DNA of 64,000 nucleotides from Jannaschia pohangensis (GTDB lineage Bacteria; Pseudomonadota; Alphaproteobacteria; Rhodobacterales; Rhodobacteraceae), in assembly GCF_900113875.1 (NCBI RefSeq), contig NZ_FORA01000001.1:744001-808000 (forward strand), in the 5' to 3' direction. The notes under the pieces were generated by a model. It did no database searches. It saw only the letters and a program-made list of their open reading frames with translations, and was not told the DNA's origin. A program made the position numbers and the translations under genes. Below, piece after piece: positions 26,811 through 36,700 of this stretch (the first letter of the stretch is position 1; each line of letters starts with the position of its first letter).

Positions 26811-27872
26811 TTACAGATCGCCGTCGGCGGCCATCTGCATGAAGCTGGCATCAAAGCGGAACCGGACGTTGCTCTCGTCACCGGTGATCGTGCCATCGGG
26901 ATACTCGATCCCGATGAAGTCCGCCGACGGGGCGTCAACGCCAAGGATGCCCTTGTCGAACAGGAACTCCGCGATGCTGACCATCGTATCGGGCAGCTCC
27001 GCGCTTTCGGCCTGTGCCACGCCATCCGCAGGGGCATAGAACATCTCGGTTGCTTCGAGCTGTGATCGGTAACCCGCCAGATCGGTGCCGGAAGCTTCGG
27101 CCATCGCGGTCAGCACCTCTTCATTGCCCTCTGCCATCAGGCCCATCACCTCGTACCAGGCGCCGACAAGCGCGCGTCCAAAATCGGGATTGGCGTTCAG
27201 GGTTTCGGTATTGACGACCATCAGGTCGAGAATCTCTCCGGGGATTTGCGAACTGTCGAACAGGATCGTCGCGTCGGGGTTGGATGCCAGGATTTCCGAC
27301 ACCAGCGGGTTCCACGTCACAACGGTGTCCACGTCGGCGCTGGCGAAGGCCGCGATCATGTCCGCGTCCGAAGTGTTGACCACACCGGCGAGATCGCGCT
27401 CGGACAGGCCGACCGTATCCAGCGCGCGGGCCAGCAAGTAATGAGAGACCGACAGCTCCACCAGATTGACGGAGGTCCCCGCGAGATCTTCCAGCGTCGT
27501 ATCGCCAGTCGCGATCACCGCGTCGTTGCCGTTGGAGAAATCGCCGATGATCAGCGCCGTCGTGTCCACGCCACCCCCGGCCGGGATAGACAGCGTGTCC
27601 ATGTTCGTGGCCGAGACGCCGTCAAAGGCGCCAGCGGTGTATTGGTTGATGCTTTCCACGTAGTCGTTGATCTGAACGATATCGACAGTGATACCGTATT
27701 TCTCGGCCCATTTGTCCATGATGCCGGACTCGTCCAGATACCCCCAAGGCATCCAGCCGACATAGATCGACCAAGCAATGGAAAAGTCGGTTTTCTCTTG
27801 TGCGACGGCGGGCGATGCGGTGGCGGTGGCCAATCCGATGGCGGCGGCGACAAGGTACTTGGCTTTGGTCAT
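26811..27872 (-). CDS. ABC substrate-binding protein (guanidine importer)
   Basis: A 353-residue periplasmic binding protein of the NitT/TauT type. Residues 1-24 are a signal peptide cut after VAQ/A. The mature part begins with FSIAWSIYVGWMPWGYLDESGIMDKWAEKYG, the typical first lobe of this family, and contains SATNMDTLSIPAGGG as a binding loop. It is rich in aromatic and acidic residues, fitting a small cation. As first gene of the operon, about 100 bases after the guanidine-I riboswitch, it most likely captures guanidinium. The alternatives are urea or taurine-like ligands. Confidence 0.85.
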   Translation of the reverse strand: MTKAKYLVAAAIGLATATASPAVAQEKTDFSIAWSIYVGWMPWGYLDESGIMDKWAEKYGITVDIVQINDYVESINQYTAGAFDGVSATNMDTLSIPAGGGVDTTALIIGDFSNGNDAVIATGDTTLEDLAGTSVNLVELSVSHYLLARALDTVGLSERDLAGVVNTSDADMIAAFASADVDTVVTWNPLVSEILASNPDATILFDSSQIPGEILDLMVVNTETLNANPDFGRALVGAWYEVMGLMAEGNEEVLTAMAEASGTDLAGYRSQLEATEMFYAPADGVAQAESAELPDTMVSIAEFLFDKGILGVDAPSADFIGIEYPDGTITGDESNVRFRFDASFMQMAADGDL

Positions 27873-27971
27873 AGGGCATCCCCGTTGGTCAGCGTCCCGC
27901 CCGAAGGTCGTGTCTGTCAGATCGGATCCGCTGGCGGAACAGGAGGTCGGTGCGGGTCAAACCTGCGCAGT

Positions 27972-28078
27972 AAGCCTCCCGGGATTTTGCCCCGCCGTGT
28001 GCCTGACCGAATTTTGCCGACCAGGTGATGTTTCTTGGACCTGACCCGCAATGCGGCGGAACCCTAAACACCCTGCAC
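27972..28078 (-). promoter_or_regulatory. Guanidine-I (ykkC) riboswitch
   Basis: On the minus strand the conserved blocks appear in order: TTTAGGGTTCCG (28068-28057), a CCGC/GCGG hairpin, CAGGTCCAAGA, the ACCTGG...CAGG region, CACACGGCGGG, then AAAATCCCGGGAGG (to 27975). These match the invariant parts of the ykkC guanidine-I aptamer: AGGGUUCCG, GGUCCRAGA, ACACGGCGGG and CCCGGGAG. It lies about 100 bases before the binding-protein ATG. The switch should turn the operon on when guanidine is bound. I could not define the expression platform. Confidence 0.88.
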
Positions 28079-28651
28079 TTCCATCCAGACTGGTAGACGA
28101 CCTGCCGCATCAAGCTTGCCGGTCACGCGCCGCCAATTATTTCCACACATGCCGCAAAAATCAGCGCTCAGTCGCCGGAACGCCCAATACAAATGCAGGA
28201 AATCAGGGGCCAGAACCATTCAGTCGACGTGCTGCCGCCGATTGGTCACGGGCATAGGTGCAACTGACTACCATAGCCGTTGCCCGCGAACTTGGTCGAT
28301 AGGATGCGGCTCACGCCGGCCGAGCCGATGAATGTCGTCGCCAAATTGGACATCCGACATCCATAGCCAGCGCGCAAAATGTCCACTTCGCAATTCAACA
28401 CGAGGGTGTCTTTGCGCCAGCAGCGAGCGTCTGCTGCCCAACCCCCTACCCCAGAGCACCCCCCGTTGCGCGGCCGCCAAGCGATCGCGCGCAGGGGGTG
28501 TACGCGCGTCTGTACAGGGGGTGTACCGGGGGTGTACCGGGGGTGACACGGGTTTTTCCCATGAAAACAGGGGGCCGAGGGGCGGATGCGCGGCGGTCGG
28601 ACGCCCGGGCGCACATATCCCCCAAGACGCCCCTTGCGCCCCGTCCCGCTC
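28079..28651. other. Intergenic stretch with short GGGGGTGTAC repeats
   Basis: No gene is supported. The part from about 28100 to 28440 is lower in GC than the flanks and must hold the promoter of the guanidine operon, though no confident -35/-10 pair was found. From about 28495 to 28553 there are three near-identical GGGGGTGTAC units plus a variant GGGGGTGACAC, with short GTAC palindromes inside. The repeats lie downstream of der on the minus strand and may be a REP-like element. Confidence 0.5.
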
Positions 28652-30106
28652 TCAGTCCGGCTTGCGTCCGCTCAGGTGTTTGCGCAGCCGCGACGGCTCT
28701 GCCCGCTTCTTGTTCTTGTAGGGATTGGCGTCGCTCTGCCCGCGCAGGTGCAGCCGGATCGGCGTGCCCGGCATGTCGAAGTCGACGCGCAACCCATTGA
28801 CCAGATAGCGGGAATAGCTTTCGGGCACGAGGTCGGGGTGCGAGCACATGACCACGAACCCCGGCGGCCGCGTCTTGACCTGCGTGATGTAGCGCATCTT
28901 GATCCGCTTGCCCTGCGGCGCCGGCGGCGGATGCTGTTCCAGCATTCCCATCAGCCAGCGGTTGAGCGCCGCCGTCGGAATCCGCCGGTTCCAGGTGGCA
29001 TGGGCCCGCAGGATCGCCTCCTGCAACCGATCCATCCCCCGCCCCGTCTTTGCCGAAACCGTCACCAAAGGCGCCCCCCGCAACTGCGGCAGCAGCCGCT
29101 CGAACTGCTCCTTGAGCATGGCCAGCTTTTCCTGCCGGTTCTCCTCCAGGTCCCACTTGTTGACTGCGACGACGACGGCGCGGCCCTCGCGTTCGGCCAG
29201 GTCGGCGATGCGCAAGTCCTGTTGCTCAAAGGGAATATCGGTGTCGAGCAGGATGACGATGACTTCGGCGAACTTCACCGCGCGCAATCCGTCGGAGACC
29301 GACAGCTTCTCCAGTTTCTCGGTGATCTTGGCGCGCTTGCGCATGCCCGCGGTGTCGAACAGCCGTGTCGGAACGCCGCCCCATTCGAAGTTGAGCGCGA
29401 TGGAATCCCGCGTGATCCCGGCCTCGGGCCCGGTCAGAAGGCGGTCGTCGCCGATGATCTGGTTGATGAGCGTCGACTTGCCCGCATTGGGCCGCCCGAC
29501 CACCGCGATCTTGAGCGGGCGACGGACGGTCGGGGCCCAGTCTGCCTCCTCGCCCAGATCGTCCTCGTCGATCTCGACATCCGCCTCGGCCTCCTCCTCG
29601 GGGTCCTCGGGCTTGGCCTCGATCAGGGGACGCAGGGCGGCGGCCAGGTCGGCCATCCCTTCGCCGTGTTCTGCCGACAAACCAATAACATCACCCAGTC
29701 CCAGGCCATAGGCTTCGAACATCCCCGCCTCGCCCGCACGCCCCTCGGCCTTGTTGGCGGCCAGCAGGACGGGGTGTCCCTTGCGGCGCAGGATGTCGGC
29801 GAAAATCTGATCGGAGGGCGTGACCCCCATCCGCGCATCGATCACGAAAAGCGCTGCATCCGCCATGTCGACGGCGCGCTCGGTCAGACGGCGCATCCGG
29901 CCCTGAAGGCTGTCGTCCGTCGCCTCTTCAAGGCCCGCGGTGTCGATGACGGTGAACTTGAGGTCGCCCAGACGGGCCGCCCCCTCGCGCAGGTCGCGGG
30001 TCACGCCGGGCTGGTCATCGACCAGCGCCAAGCGCTTGCCCACAAGGCGGTTGAACAGGGTGGACTTGCCCACATTGGGCCGTCCGACGATGGCGAGGGT
30101 GAACAT
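28652..30106 (-). CDS. der: Ribosome biogenesis GTPase Der (EngA)
   Basis: A 484-residue protein with two tandem GTPase domains and a C-terminal KH-like domain, needed for 50S subunit maturation. The first G domain has GRPNVGKST and DTAGLEE, with NKAE in place of the usual NKxD. The second has [17 protein letters not shown] and NKWD. The linker (residues 167-190) is very acidic. The C-terminus ([24 protein letters not shown]) is the KH domain. It is downstream of bamB and the YfgM-like gene, the same order as in E. coli. Confidence 0.96.
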   Translation of the reverse strand: MFTLAIVGRPNVGKSTLFNRLVGKRLALVDDQPGVTRDLREGAARLGDLKFTVIDTAGLEEATDDSLQGRMRRLTERAVDMADAALFVIDARMGVTPSDQIFADILRRKGHPVLLAANKAEGRAGEAGMFEAYGLGLGDVIGLSAEHGEGMADLAAALRPLIEAKPEDPEEEAEADVEIDEDDLGEEADWAPTVRRPLKIAVVGRPNAGKSTLINQIIGDDRLLTGPEAGITRDSIALNFEWGGVPTRLFDTAGMRKRAKITEKLEKLSVSDGLRAVKFAEVIVILLDTDIPFEQQDLRIADLAEREGRAVVVAVNKWDLEENRQEKLAMLKEQFERLLPQLRGAPLVTVSAKTGRGMDRLQEAILRAHATWNRRIPTAALNRWLMGMLEQHPPPAPQGKRIKMRYITQVKTRPPGFVVMCSHPDLVPESYSRYLVNGLRVDFDMPGTPIRLHLRGQSDANPYKNKKRAEPSRLRKHLSGRKPD

Positions 30107-30151
30107 CGCGGTCTCCGAAATCTCAGACGCGGCCCCTAGCGCATCCGCGCG

Positions 30152-31474
30152 TCAACGGAAAGCGTGAAGCGTACCGGACCGTCCGACAACATAAAGCGCG
30201 TCGCCAAAGGCAATCGGCCGCGACGCCGCTCCGGACGGGATCTCGACCTGCGATTGCAGCGCACCCGACGCCGGATCGAAGCCACGCAGGACACCGTCGG
30301 AGGACGCGACCCAAAGCCGACCCCCGGCCAGAACCGGACCGAAATGGGCATAGACGCCCTGCCGCCGCTTGAGGCGCTGATTGCGATAGAACGGCAGGTC
30401 CTGCCGCCAGAGAACCTGACCCGTCTCGGCATCGAGACGCAGCAACTGCGCCCGGTCCGACACCGCGAAGACGGAACCGCCGGCGGCAGCCAAGGGCGAC
30501 ACCGCGCCTTCGTCCGCCGTCCACTGGCGCAGGCCCGAGGAGACCGAAACGGCGATCATCCGTCCCGCCGTCGTGCCAGCATAGACCACCCCGTCCGAGA
30601 CCACCGGATCGCCGGTGATATCGCCCAGATCGTTGTAGGCCACGCCGCGCCGCGCACCCGAGACGGACGACCCCCAGACCCGCACGCCCGACTGGCGCAA
30701 CGCCGCCGTCAGCTCACCCGAGCCGAAGGGGAAGATCACGGCCCGCCCGGTGATCGCCGGTGCGGGGGCCGTTGCCATGACGTTGGTCGCGGGCGCGGCG
30801 GGCAATTCCCACTGGATCCGGCCGGTGTCGGTGTCGATGGCCCAGGCGCGGTTGTCGCGGCTGACCAGATAGACGAGGCCGCCCGCGACCTTGGGCGTGG
30901 TGATCGGCGCGTCCAGCCGTTGAACCCACTTTTCCTGGCCCGAGCCCGCGTCGAGGGCGTGCAACTCTCCGTAGCCGGTCGAGACATAGAGCGTGCCGCC
31001 GACCACGGCGGCCCCGCCGCCCGACGCGTCGCTGTCCCGCTCGAACCCGGGGACAAGACTGCGCGACCAGATCACGGCGCCCGAGGGCGCGGTGGCGGTG
31101 ACGGTGGACTTGGCGTCGACGGTGAAGATGCGGCTGCCGTCCGACACGGGGTCGGCGGTGATGCGCTGACGGCGGCTGTCGCCTGTGCCGATATTCGCGG
31201 ACCAGATCAGCTGTGGGTTGGCCGACAGGGTGGCATGGCCCGGATCATTCGACTCGTTGCCGACACGCATCGGCCAGTCGGCCAGACGGCGCGCGGCAGG
31301 CAGGGACAGGCCCGGAACCTCGGCCGCATCCTGCGCGGCGCTGGCGATCACACCGATACCGCCGGCGTCGCCCGCGCGGACCGGAAGCCGTTCACCCGGA
31401 AGGATCAATTCGTCTTCACCACAGGCAGTCAGGACAAGCCCCGCAACCATCAGGATGCCAGCAATCTTAATCAT
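30152..31474 (-). CDS. bamB: Outer-membrane assembly lipoprotein BamB-like
   Basis: A 440-residue lipoprotein (lipobox LVLTAC, Cys-18) followed by a PQQ-type beta-propeller with repeats such as GAVIWSRSL, GQEKWVQRL, GRIQWELP, GLRQWTADE and GQVLWRQDL. BamB helps BamA fold outer-membrane barrels. The start at 31474 places the signal peptide correctly; the frame extends further upstream. The position between der and a YfgM-like gene supports the BamB assignment over a dehydrogenase. Confidence 0.88.
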   Translation of the reverse strand: MIKIAGILMVAGLVLTACGEDELILPGERLPVRAGDAGGIGVIASAAQDAAEVPGLSLPAARRLADWPMRVGNESNDPGHATLSANPQLIWSANIGTGDSRRQRITADPVSDGSRIFTVDAKSTVTATAPSGAVIWSRSLVPGFERDSDASGGGAAVVGGTLYVSTGYGELHALDAGSGQEKWVQRLDAPITTPKVAGGLVYLVSRDNRAWAIDTDTGRIQWELPAAPATNVMATAPAPAITGRAVIFPFGSGELTAALRQSGVRVWGSSVSGARRGVAYNDLGDITGDPVVSDGVVYAGTTAGRMIAVSVSSGLRQWTADEGAVSPLAAAGGSVFAVSDRAQLLRLDAETGQVLWRQDLPFYRNQRLKRRQGVYAHFGPVLAGGRLWVASSDGVLRGFDPASGALQSQVEIPSGAASRPIAFGDALYVVGRSGTLHAFR

Positions 31475-31526
31475 GATCCGTCCCCGTTCCTGCCCGGTCT
31501 TGCCACGTGTTGCCCGCCGTCCGCTC

Positions 31527-32186
31527 TCAGGCGGGATCCGGCGAGGCCCCCAGGGCCACAATCAACTGCTGTGCGCGTCGACGCAAGGCTTGCGTGGCCT
31601 CGGCCTCTTCGGTCAACAGGCGCAGAAGGGTGATCGCGGTCGCCTCGTCCCCCGCCTCGAGCGCGGCATAGGCCTGCAATTCGACCGCCATGGCCCGGAA
31701 GGGCGCGCCGGGGGCGGCCAGTTCTTCAAGGAACAGGGCGTTCTGCGCCACGTCGTCGGTGCCACCGGCCAGCATCACCTTGAGCAAGGCCAGATGGCGA
31801 TACTGCCCCTCGACCTCCGGGTTATCCGCAAGCGCAAGCAGTTCGGCCTTGGCCGCCTCGGCATCAGACTCCTCGCCATTCAGGGCCGCTGTCGCGCGCA
31901 GCAGCGACAGGACGACCTGCTGACCCGAATCCACGGCCTGCACCTCGGCCAATGCGGCGCGGCGGGCGGCCATGTCTTCCCCGGCCAGCGCGTCCATGAC
32001 GGCATCCCCGAAAGCCTGGTTCTTGGCGGCTTCGCGAGCCTTGGACCATTCCGACCAGATCGCCCCCCCGACGATCAGCACGATGGCCAGCACCGGAACC
32101 CATCCCCACTTGCGCATCAGCTGATACAGCTTGTCGCGCCGGACCTCCTCGGAGACCTCTTCGATGAAGCTTTCGGTATTGGACAT
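31527..32186 (-). CDS. YfgM-like tetratricopeptide membrane protein
   Basis: A 219-residue protein. A cytosolic N-terminus (SNTESFIEEVSEEVRRDKLYQLMRKWG) leads into one membrane helix (WVPVLAIVLIVGGAIW), then a periplasmic helical domain built of TPR-like pairs up to residue 210. This is the layout of YfgM, which works with the Sec translocon and periplasmic chaperones. It is first in the yfgM-bamB-der unit. AGGGGGTGAG precedes the ATG. Confidence 0.85.
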   Translation of the reverse strand: MSNTESFIEEVSEEVRRDKLYQLMRKWGWVPVLAIVLIVGGAIWSEWSKAREAAKNQAFGDAVMDALAGEDMAARRAALAEVQAVDSGQQVVLSLLRATAALNGEESDAEAAKAELLALADNPEVEGQYRHLALLKVMLAGGTDDVAQNALFLEELAAPGAPFRAMAVELQAYAALEAGDEATAITLLRLLTEEAEATQALRRRAQQLIVALGASPDPA

Positions 32187-32434
32187 CTCACCCCCTCCGG
32201 ACGGCGCCTGCCTTGGCGTCGGCGCTTCCTAGCGCGGGATGCCGTCCGGGCCAAGCGGCAAAGGCAAAACGATGCACAGGTGCCGTGCAGTGGCGTTCGT
32301 TGCGCAGGTCATGCGGCACCGCTAGGGGTGGGCTTGTGAATGACGATTTGAAGCCGTAAAGTGAACCAAACGGTTTACCCACACGTAGACCTGTTCAGAT
32401 ACAGATATTCCGCGCTGCAGAAAGGCCTGCCGCC

Positions 32435-33751
32435 ATGCGTTTCTTTCCCGTCCTGACCGCAGTCTTTGTCTGCGTCGCCCTGTTTTTCGTGGTTCTTCAG
32501 CGTGACGCGCTGTTCAACAAGGCTGCCGAGCTGACCGGAACCGAGGTCGAGGCGACGGATGACGCGCCCCCCGCCGCCGAAACCGGGCCCGTGGCGATTG
32601 CGACCACCGAAACCGCCAGCGCAGAGCGGGTGCATGTCGTGGCCCTTCGATCCGAGGCGCAGGATGTCGCCGATGCGGTCATGGTGCGCGGCCAGTCCGA
32701 GGCGTTCCGGCAGGTCAGCCTGTTGCCCGAAGTCAGCGGCACCGTGATTTCGACCCCCATCCGCAAGGGCGCCTTCGTCGAAAGCGGTCAGGTTCTGTGC
32801 GAACTGAACCCCGGCACATCCGCCGCCGTGTTGGCCGAAGCCCAGGCCCGCCTGTCCGAAGCCCGCGCCCGCGTTCCCGAAGCGCGCGCCCGCGTCCCCG
32901 AGGCGCAGGCCCGCGTGGCGGAGGCCGAAGCCCGGCTGGAAGAGGCCCGCATCAACCAGAACGCCGCCGCGCGCCTGTCCGAAGGCGGCTTTGCCTCCGA
33001 GACGCGCGTTGCCAATGCCGACGCATCCCTGCGGTCGGCCGAGGCGGGTGTCACGGCGGCCACGACCGGCCTCGAGACGGTGCAGGCCGGGATCGAATCG
33101 GCACAGGCCGGGGTCGAGGCGGCCGAGGCAGGCGTCCTGCGCGCGCAGCTCGACATCGAGAAACTGACCATCGAGGCGCCCTTCGCCGGCCTTCTGGAAA
33201 CCGACACCGCCGAACTGGGCACCTTCCTGCAAGCCGGCGGCCCGAGCGGTGAGGGTTGCGCCACAGTGGTGCAGCTTGACCCGATCAAGCTGGTCGGGTT
33301 CCTGCCCGAAGCGCAAGTCGACCGCGTCGAGGTCGGCGCGGTCGCAGGCGCGCGCCTCGCCTCCGGTCAGGAAGTGACGGGCGAGGTGACTTTCCTCAGC
33401 CGGGCCGCCGACGACCTGACGCGCACGTTCCGCGTCGAAGTCACCGTGCCGAACGCCGATCTGGCCATTCGCGACGGCCAGACCGCCGAAATCCTGATCG
33501 GGACCGACCCGACGACCGCCCATATGGTGCCTGCGTCTGCCCTGACCCTCGATGACGAAGGGCGGCTTGGCGTGCGCACGGTCGAGAATGGGCGTGCCGG
33601 GTTCATGCCCGTGACGCTTGTGCGCGACACGCAGGAAGGGGTCCTGCTGTCCGGCCTGCCCGACAGTGTCGAAATCATCACCGTGGGTCAGGAATACGTC
33701 ACCGACGGCGTGCCCGTCCGGGCGACCTATGAGGCGGAGCTGAACCAATGA
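32435..33751 (+). CDS. RND efflux periplasmic adaptor
   Basis: A 438-residue membrane fusion protein. A single N-terminal helix (PVLTAVFVCVALFFVVL) anchors it. The barrel-lipoyl half (residues 75-130) is split by a hairpin coil (residues 131-235) with clear tandem repeats: EARARVPEARARVPEAQARV and ESAQAGVEAAEAGV. The lipoyl motif resumes with LTIEAPFAGLLE. It would link the RND pump to an outer-membrane channel. It overlaps the pump gene by four bases (ATGA). The long coil and tandem DNA repeats (about 32850-32940) stand out. Confidence 0.92.
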   Translation: MRFFPVLTAVFVCVALFFVVLQRDALFNKAAELTGTEVEATDDAPPAAETGPVAIATTETASAERVHVVALRSEAQDVADAVMVRGQSEAFRQVSLLPEVSGTVISTPIRKGAFVESGQVLCELNPGTSAAVLAEAQARLSEARARVPEARARVPEAQARVAEAEARLEEARINQNAAARLSEGGFASETRVANADASLRSAEAGVTAATTGLETVQAGIESAQAGVEAAEAGVLRAQLDIEKLTIEAPFAGLLETDTAELGTFLQAGGPSGEGCATVVQLDPIKLVGFLPEAQVDRVEVGAVAGARLASGQEVTGEVTFLSRAADDLTRTFRVEVTVPNADLAIRDGQTAEILIGTDPTTAHMVPASALTLDDEGRLGVRTVENGRAGFMPVTLVRDTQEGVLLSGLPDSVEIITVGQEYVTDGVPVRATYEAELNQ

Positions 33752-36700
33752 CCGGCCTGATCGACTGGGCTGCCGATCGGGCCCGCATGGTTCTGGCCTT
33801 CGTGGTGCTGTCGATCATCGCGGGCACCGCGGCCTATATCTCGCTGCCCAAGGAAGGCGAGCCGGACATCGACATCCCGGGCATCTTCGTCTCGGTCCCC
33901 TTCCCGGGCATCAGCGCGACCGACAGTGAAAAGTTGCTGGTCAAGCCGATGGAAACCCGGCTGAAGGAACTCGACGGCCTGAAATCCATGAGCGCGACCG
34001 CCGCCGAGGGGTATGCCGGACTGTTCCTGGAATTCGAATTCGGCTGGAACAAATCCGCGACCATCGCGGACGTGCGCGACAAGATGAGCCAGGCCGAAGC
34101 GGATTTCCCCGCAGGCGCCGAGCAATACAGCATCAACGAGATCAACTTCTCGGAATTTCCCATCCTGATCGTCTCGCTTTCGGGAACCGCGCCCGAGCGC
34201 ACCCTGCTGCGGCTCGCCAATTCCCTTCAGGACCGGCTGGAGGCGATGCCCCCGATCCTGGAAGCCGGGCTTGCGGGTCACCGCGACGAGATGCTCGAGG
34301 TGCTGATCGACCCCCTCGCCCTCGAAGCCTACAACGTGACGGCGGGCGAACTGATCAGCGTCGTGACGCAGAACAACCTGCTGGTCGCCACAGGCTCCAT
34401 CGAAACCGAAACCGGCGCCTTCCCCGTGAAGATCCCCGGCAGCTTCGACGAGCCGCGCGATGTCTATGAACTGCCGGTCAAGACCGATGGTGACCGCGTC
34501 ATCACCCTTGGCGATCTGGCGCAGATCAACCTGACCTTCGAAGACCGCATGGGCACCGCCCGCTACAACGGCGACACGACGGTCGCCCTCCAGGTGGTGA
34601 AGCGCAAGGGTTTCAACATCATCGAGACCGCCCAACAGGTCCGGGACGAGATCGACCGCGAAACCGCGAGCTGGCCCGAAGAACTGCGCCAGGCCGTCGA
34701 TGTGACCGTGACGCTGGATCAGTCGCGCACCGTCCGGTCGATGGTGTCGCAACTCGAAGGCTCGGTCCTGACGGCCATTGCGCTGGTCATGATCGTGGTT
34801 CTGGCGACGCTCGGCACCCGGTCGGCCCTGCTGGTGGGTTTCGCCATTCCGACCTCCTTCTTGCTGTCCTTCGCCATCATGGCGGTCATGGGCATCACGA
34901 TTTCCAACATCGTCATGTTCGGCCTGATCCTCGCCGTGGGCATGTTGGTCGATGGCGCGATTGTCGTCGTGGAATACGCCGACAAGCGAATATCCGAGGG
35001 CACGGGGCCGATGAAGGCCTATACCGAGGCCGCCAAACGCATGTTCTGGCCGGTTGTGTCGTCCACGGCGACCACGCTCTGTGCCTTCCTGCCGATGCTG
35101 TTCTGGCCGGGTGTGCCGGGCGAATTCATGGGCAATCTGCCAGTCACGCTGATCTTCGTGCTGTCGGCGTCGCTGGTGGTGGCGCTGGTCTACCTGCCGG
35201 TTCTGGGCGGCGTCGCGGGCCGCATCTCGCGCCTTTTCGAGGGCGGGTCGACCTGGCTTCGCGCGCGTCTGCCGTGGGTTGTCCGGCTTGTGCTGACGTT
35301 GGCGTCCGCCTGGCTGATGATCGTGTCGATCCTTCAGACGTTGAATCCGCTCTACCTCTTGCCCGAGGGCGCGCCCCTGGCGGGCCTGATCGGGCCCCTG
35401 GGCTTTGTCGCATCGGCGGCACTGCTCTCGACGACGCTCGGCTCCGTCACCTTCAGCCGCAAGGTCCGCCGGGTGAAGTCGGGCTATCGCCGCAGCACCT
35501 TCGGCCATTTCATCAACCTGATCGTCGGCACGCCGCTCGGGCCCATCGTCGCCATCTTCCTCGTGGGGTTCTCGGTCGTCTCGACCTTCGTCATCTTCGG
35601 CGAAAACAACAACGGCGTGGAATTCTTCGTCGAAAGCGAGCTGGAGCAGGCCAACGTCTTCGTGCGCGCCCGGGGCAACCTGTCGCTGGCGGAAAAGGAC
35701 GAACTGCTCGCCCGCGCCGAACAGATCGTGCTGGCCACCCCCGGCATCCAGTCGGCCTTTGCCTTTGCGGGCGAAGGCGGGCTGTCGAGTGGGGGACCGG
35801 GGGCATCGTCCGGCCCGCTCGACACCATCGGCCAGATCCAGATCGAGATGGTCCCCTGGGAAGACCGCCCCACGGTGAGCGAGCCGTGGTTCACCTTCTT
35901 CGGCCTGACGGTCAATGCGTCGGTCGTGGACCCTGCCTTTGACGGCGACACCATCGGGGAAACCCTGCTGGCCCGCCTGCGCGAATTGCCGGGCGTCAAG
36001 GTCGACCTGTCGTCCCAGGATCGCGGCCCCGCACAGGGTAAACCGATCCACCTGCGCCTCACGGGCGAAAACTGGGACGAGCTTCAGGCCGCGACGGCCG
36101 ACATGGTCGACTTCTTCCAGGCGACGCCCGCCCTGATCGACATCGAAGACACCCTGCCCCTGCCCGGCATCGACTGGGAAATCGACGTGGACGTCGAGAA
36201 GGCCGGCCGCTTCGGCGCGGACGTGGCGACCGTGGGCGCGACCGTTCAGCTTGTTACGCGGGGCATCCTGCTCGACACGATGCGCGTCGACAGCTCCGAC
36301 GACGAGATCGAGATCCGCGTCCGCCTCCCCGAAGAAGACCGCGTCCTGTCGACCCTCGACACGCTCAAGGTGCGGACCGCCGATGGCCTTGTGCCTCTGG
36401 CGAATTTCATCACCCGCCAGCCCGTCCCGCAGTTGGCCGAGATCAACCGCTATGATGCCGAACGCTATTTCGACGTGAAGGCCGATGCGCGCGAAGGCCT
36501 GGTGAACCTGGGCTTTCCGGTCATGAGCACCGACGCCGAGGGCAACCCGGTAGAGCATATCAGCTCGCTCGCCGTGGCCCGCCAACTTGACCCCTCGGTG
36601 GACGACATCACCCAGGCGGAACTGGTTCACCGTTTCCCGCGCCCGGCCCTGTTCGAGATGCTGCTTGGCCCGAACATCGGCTATTTCACCGACGTCAGCT

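Noticed and set aside
28446-29156. A minus-strand frame of 236 codons over the end of der and the repeats
   Set aside because: It overlaps der in another frame. Its Val-His-Pro-Leu-Tyr repeats simply reflect the GGGGGTGTAC DNA repeats.
33727-36630. An open frame of 967 codons antisense to the RND pump
   Set aside because: Same artefact as above. The plus-strand pump has full family motifs and codon bias, the antisense product has none.
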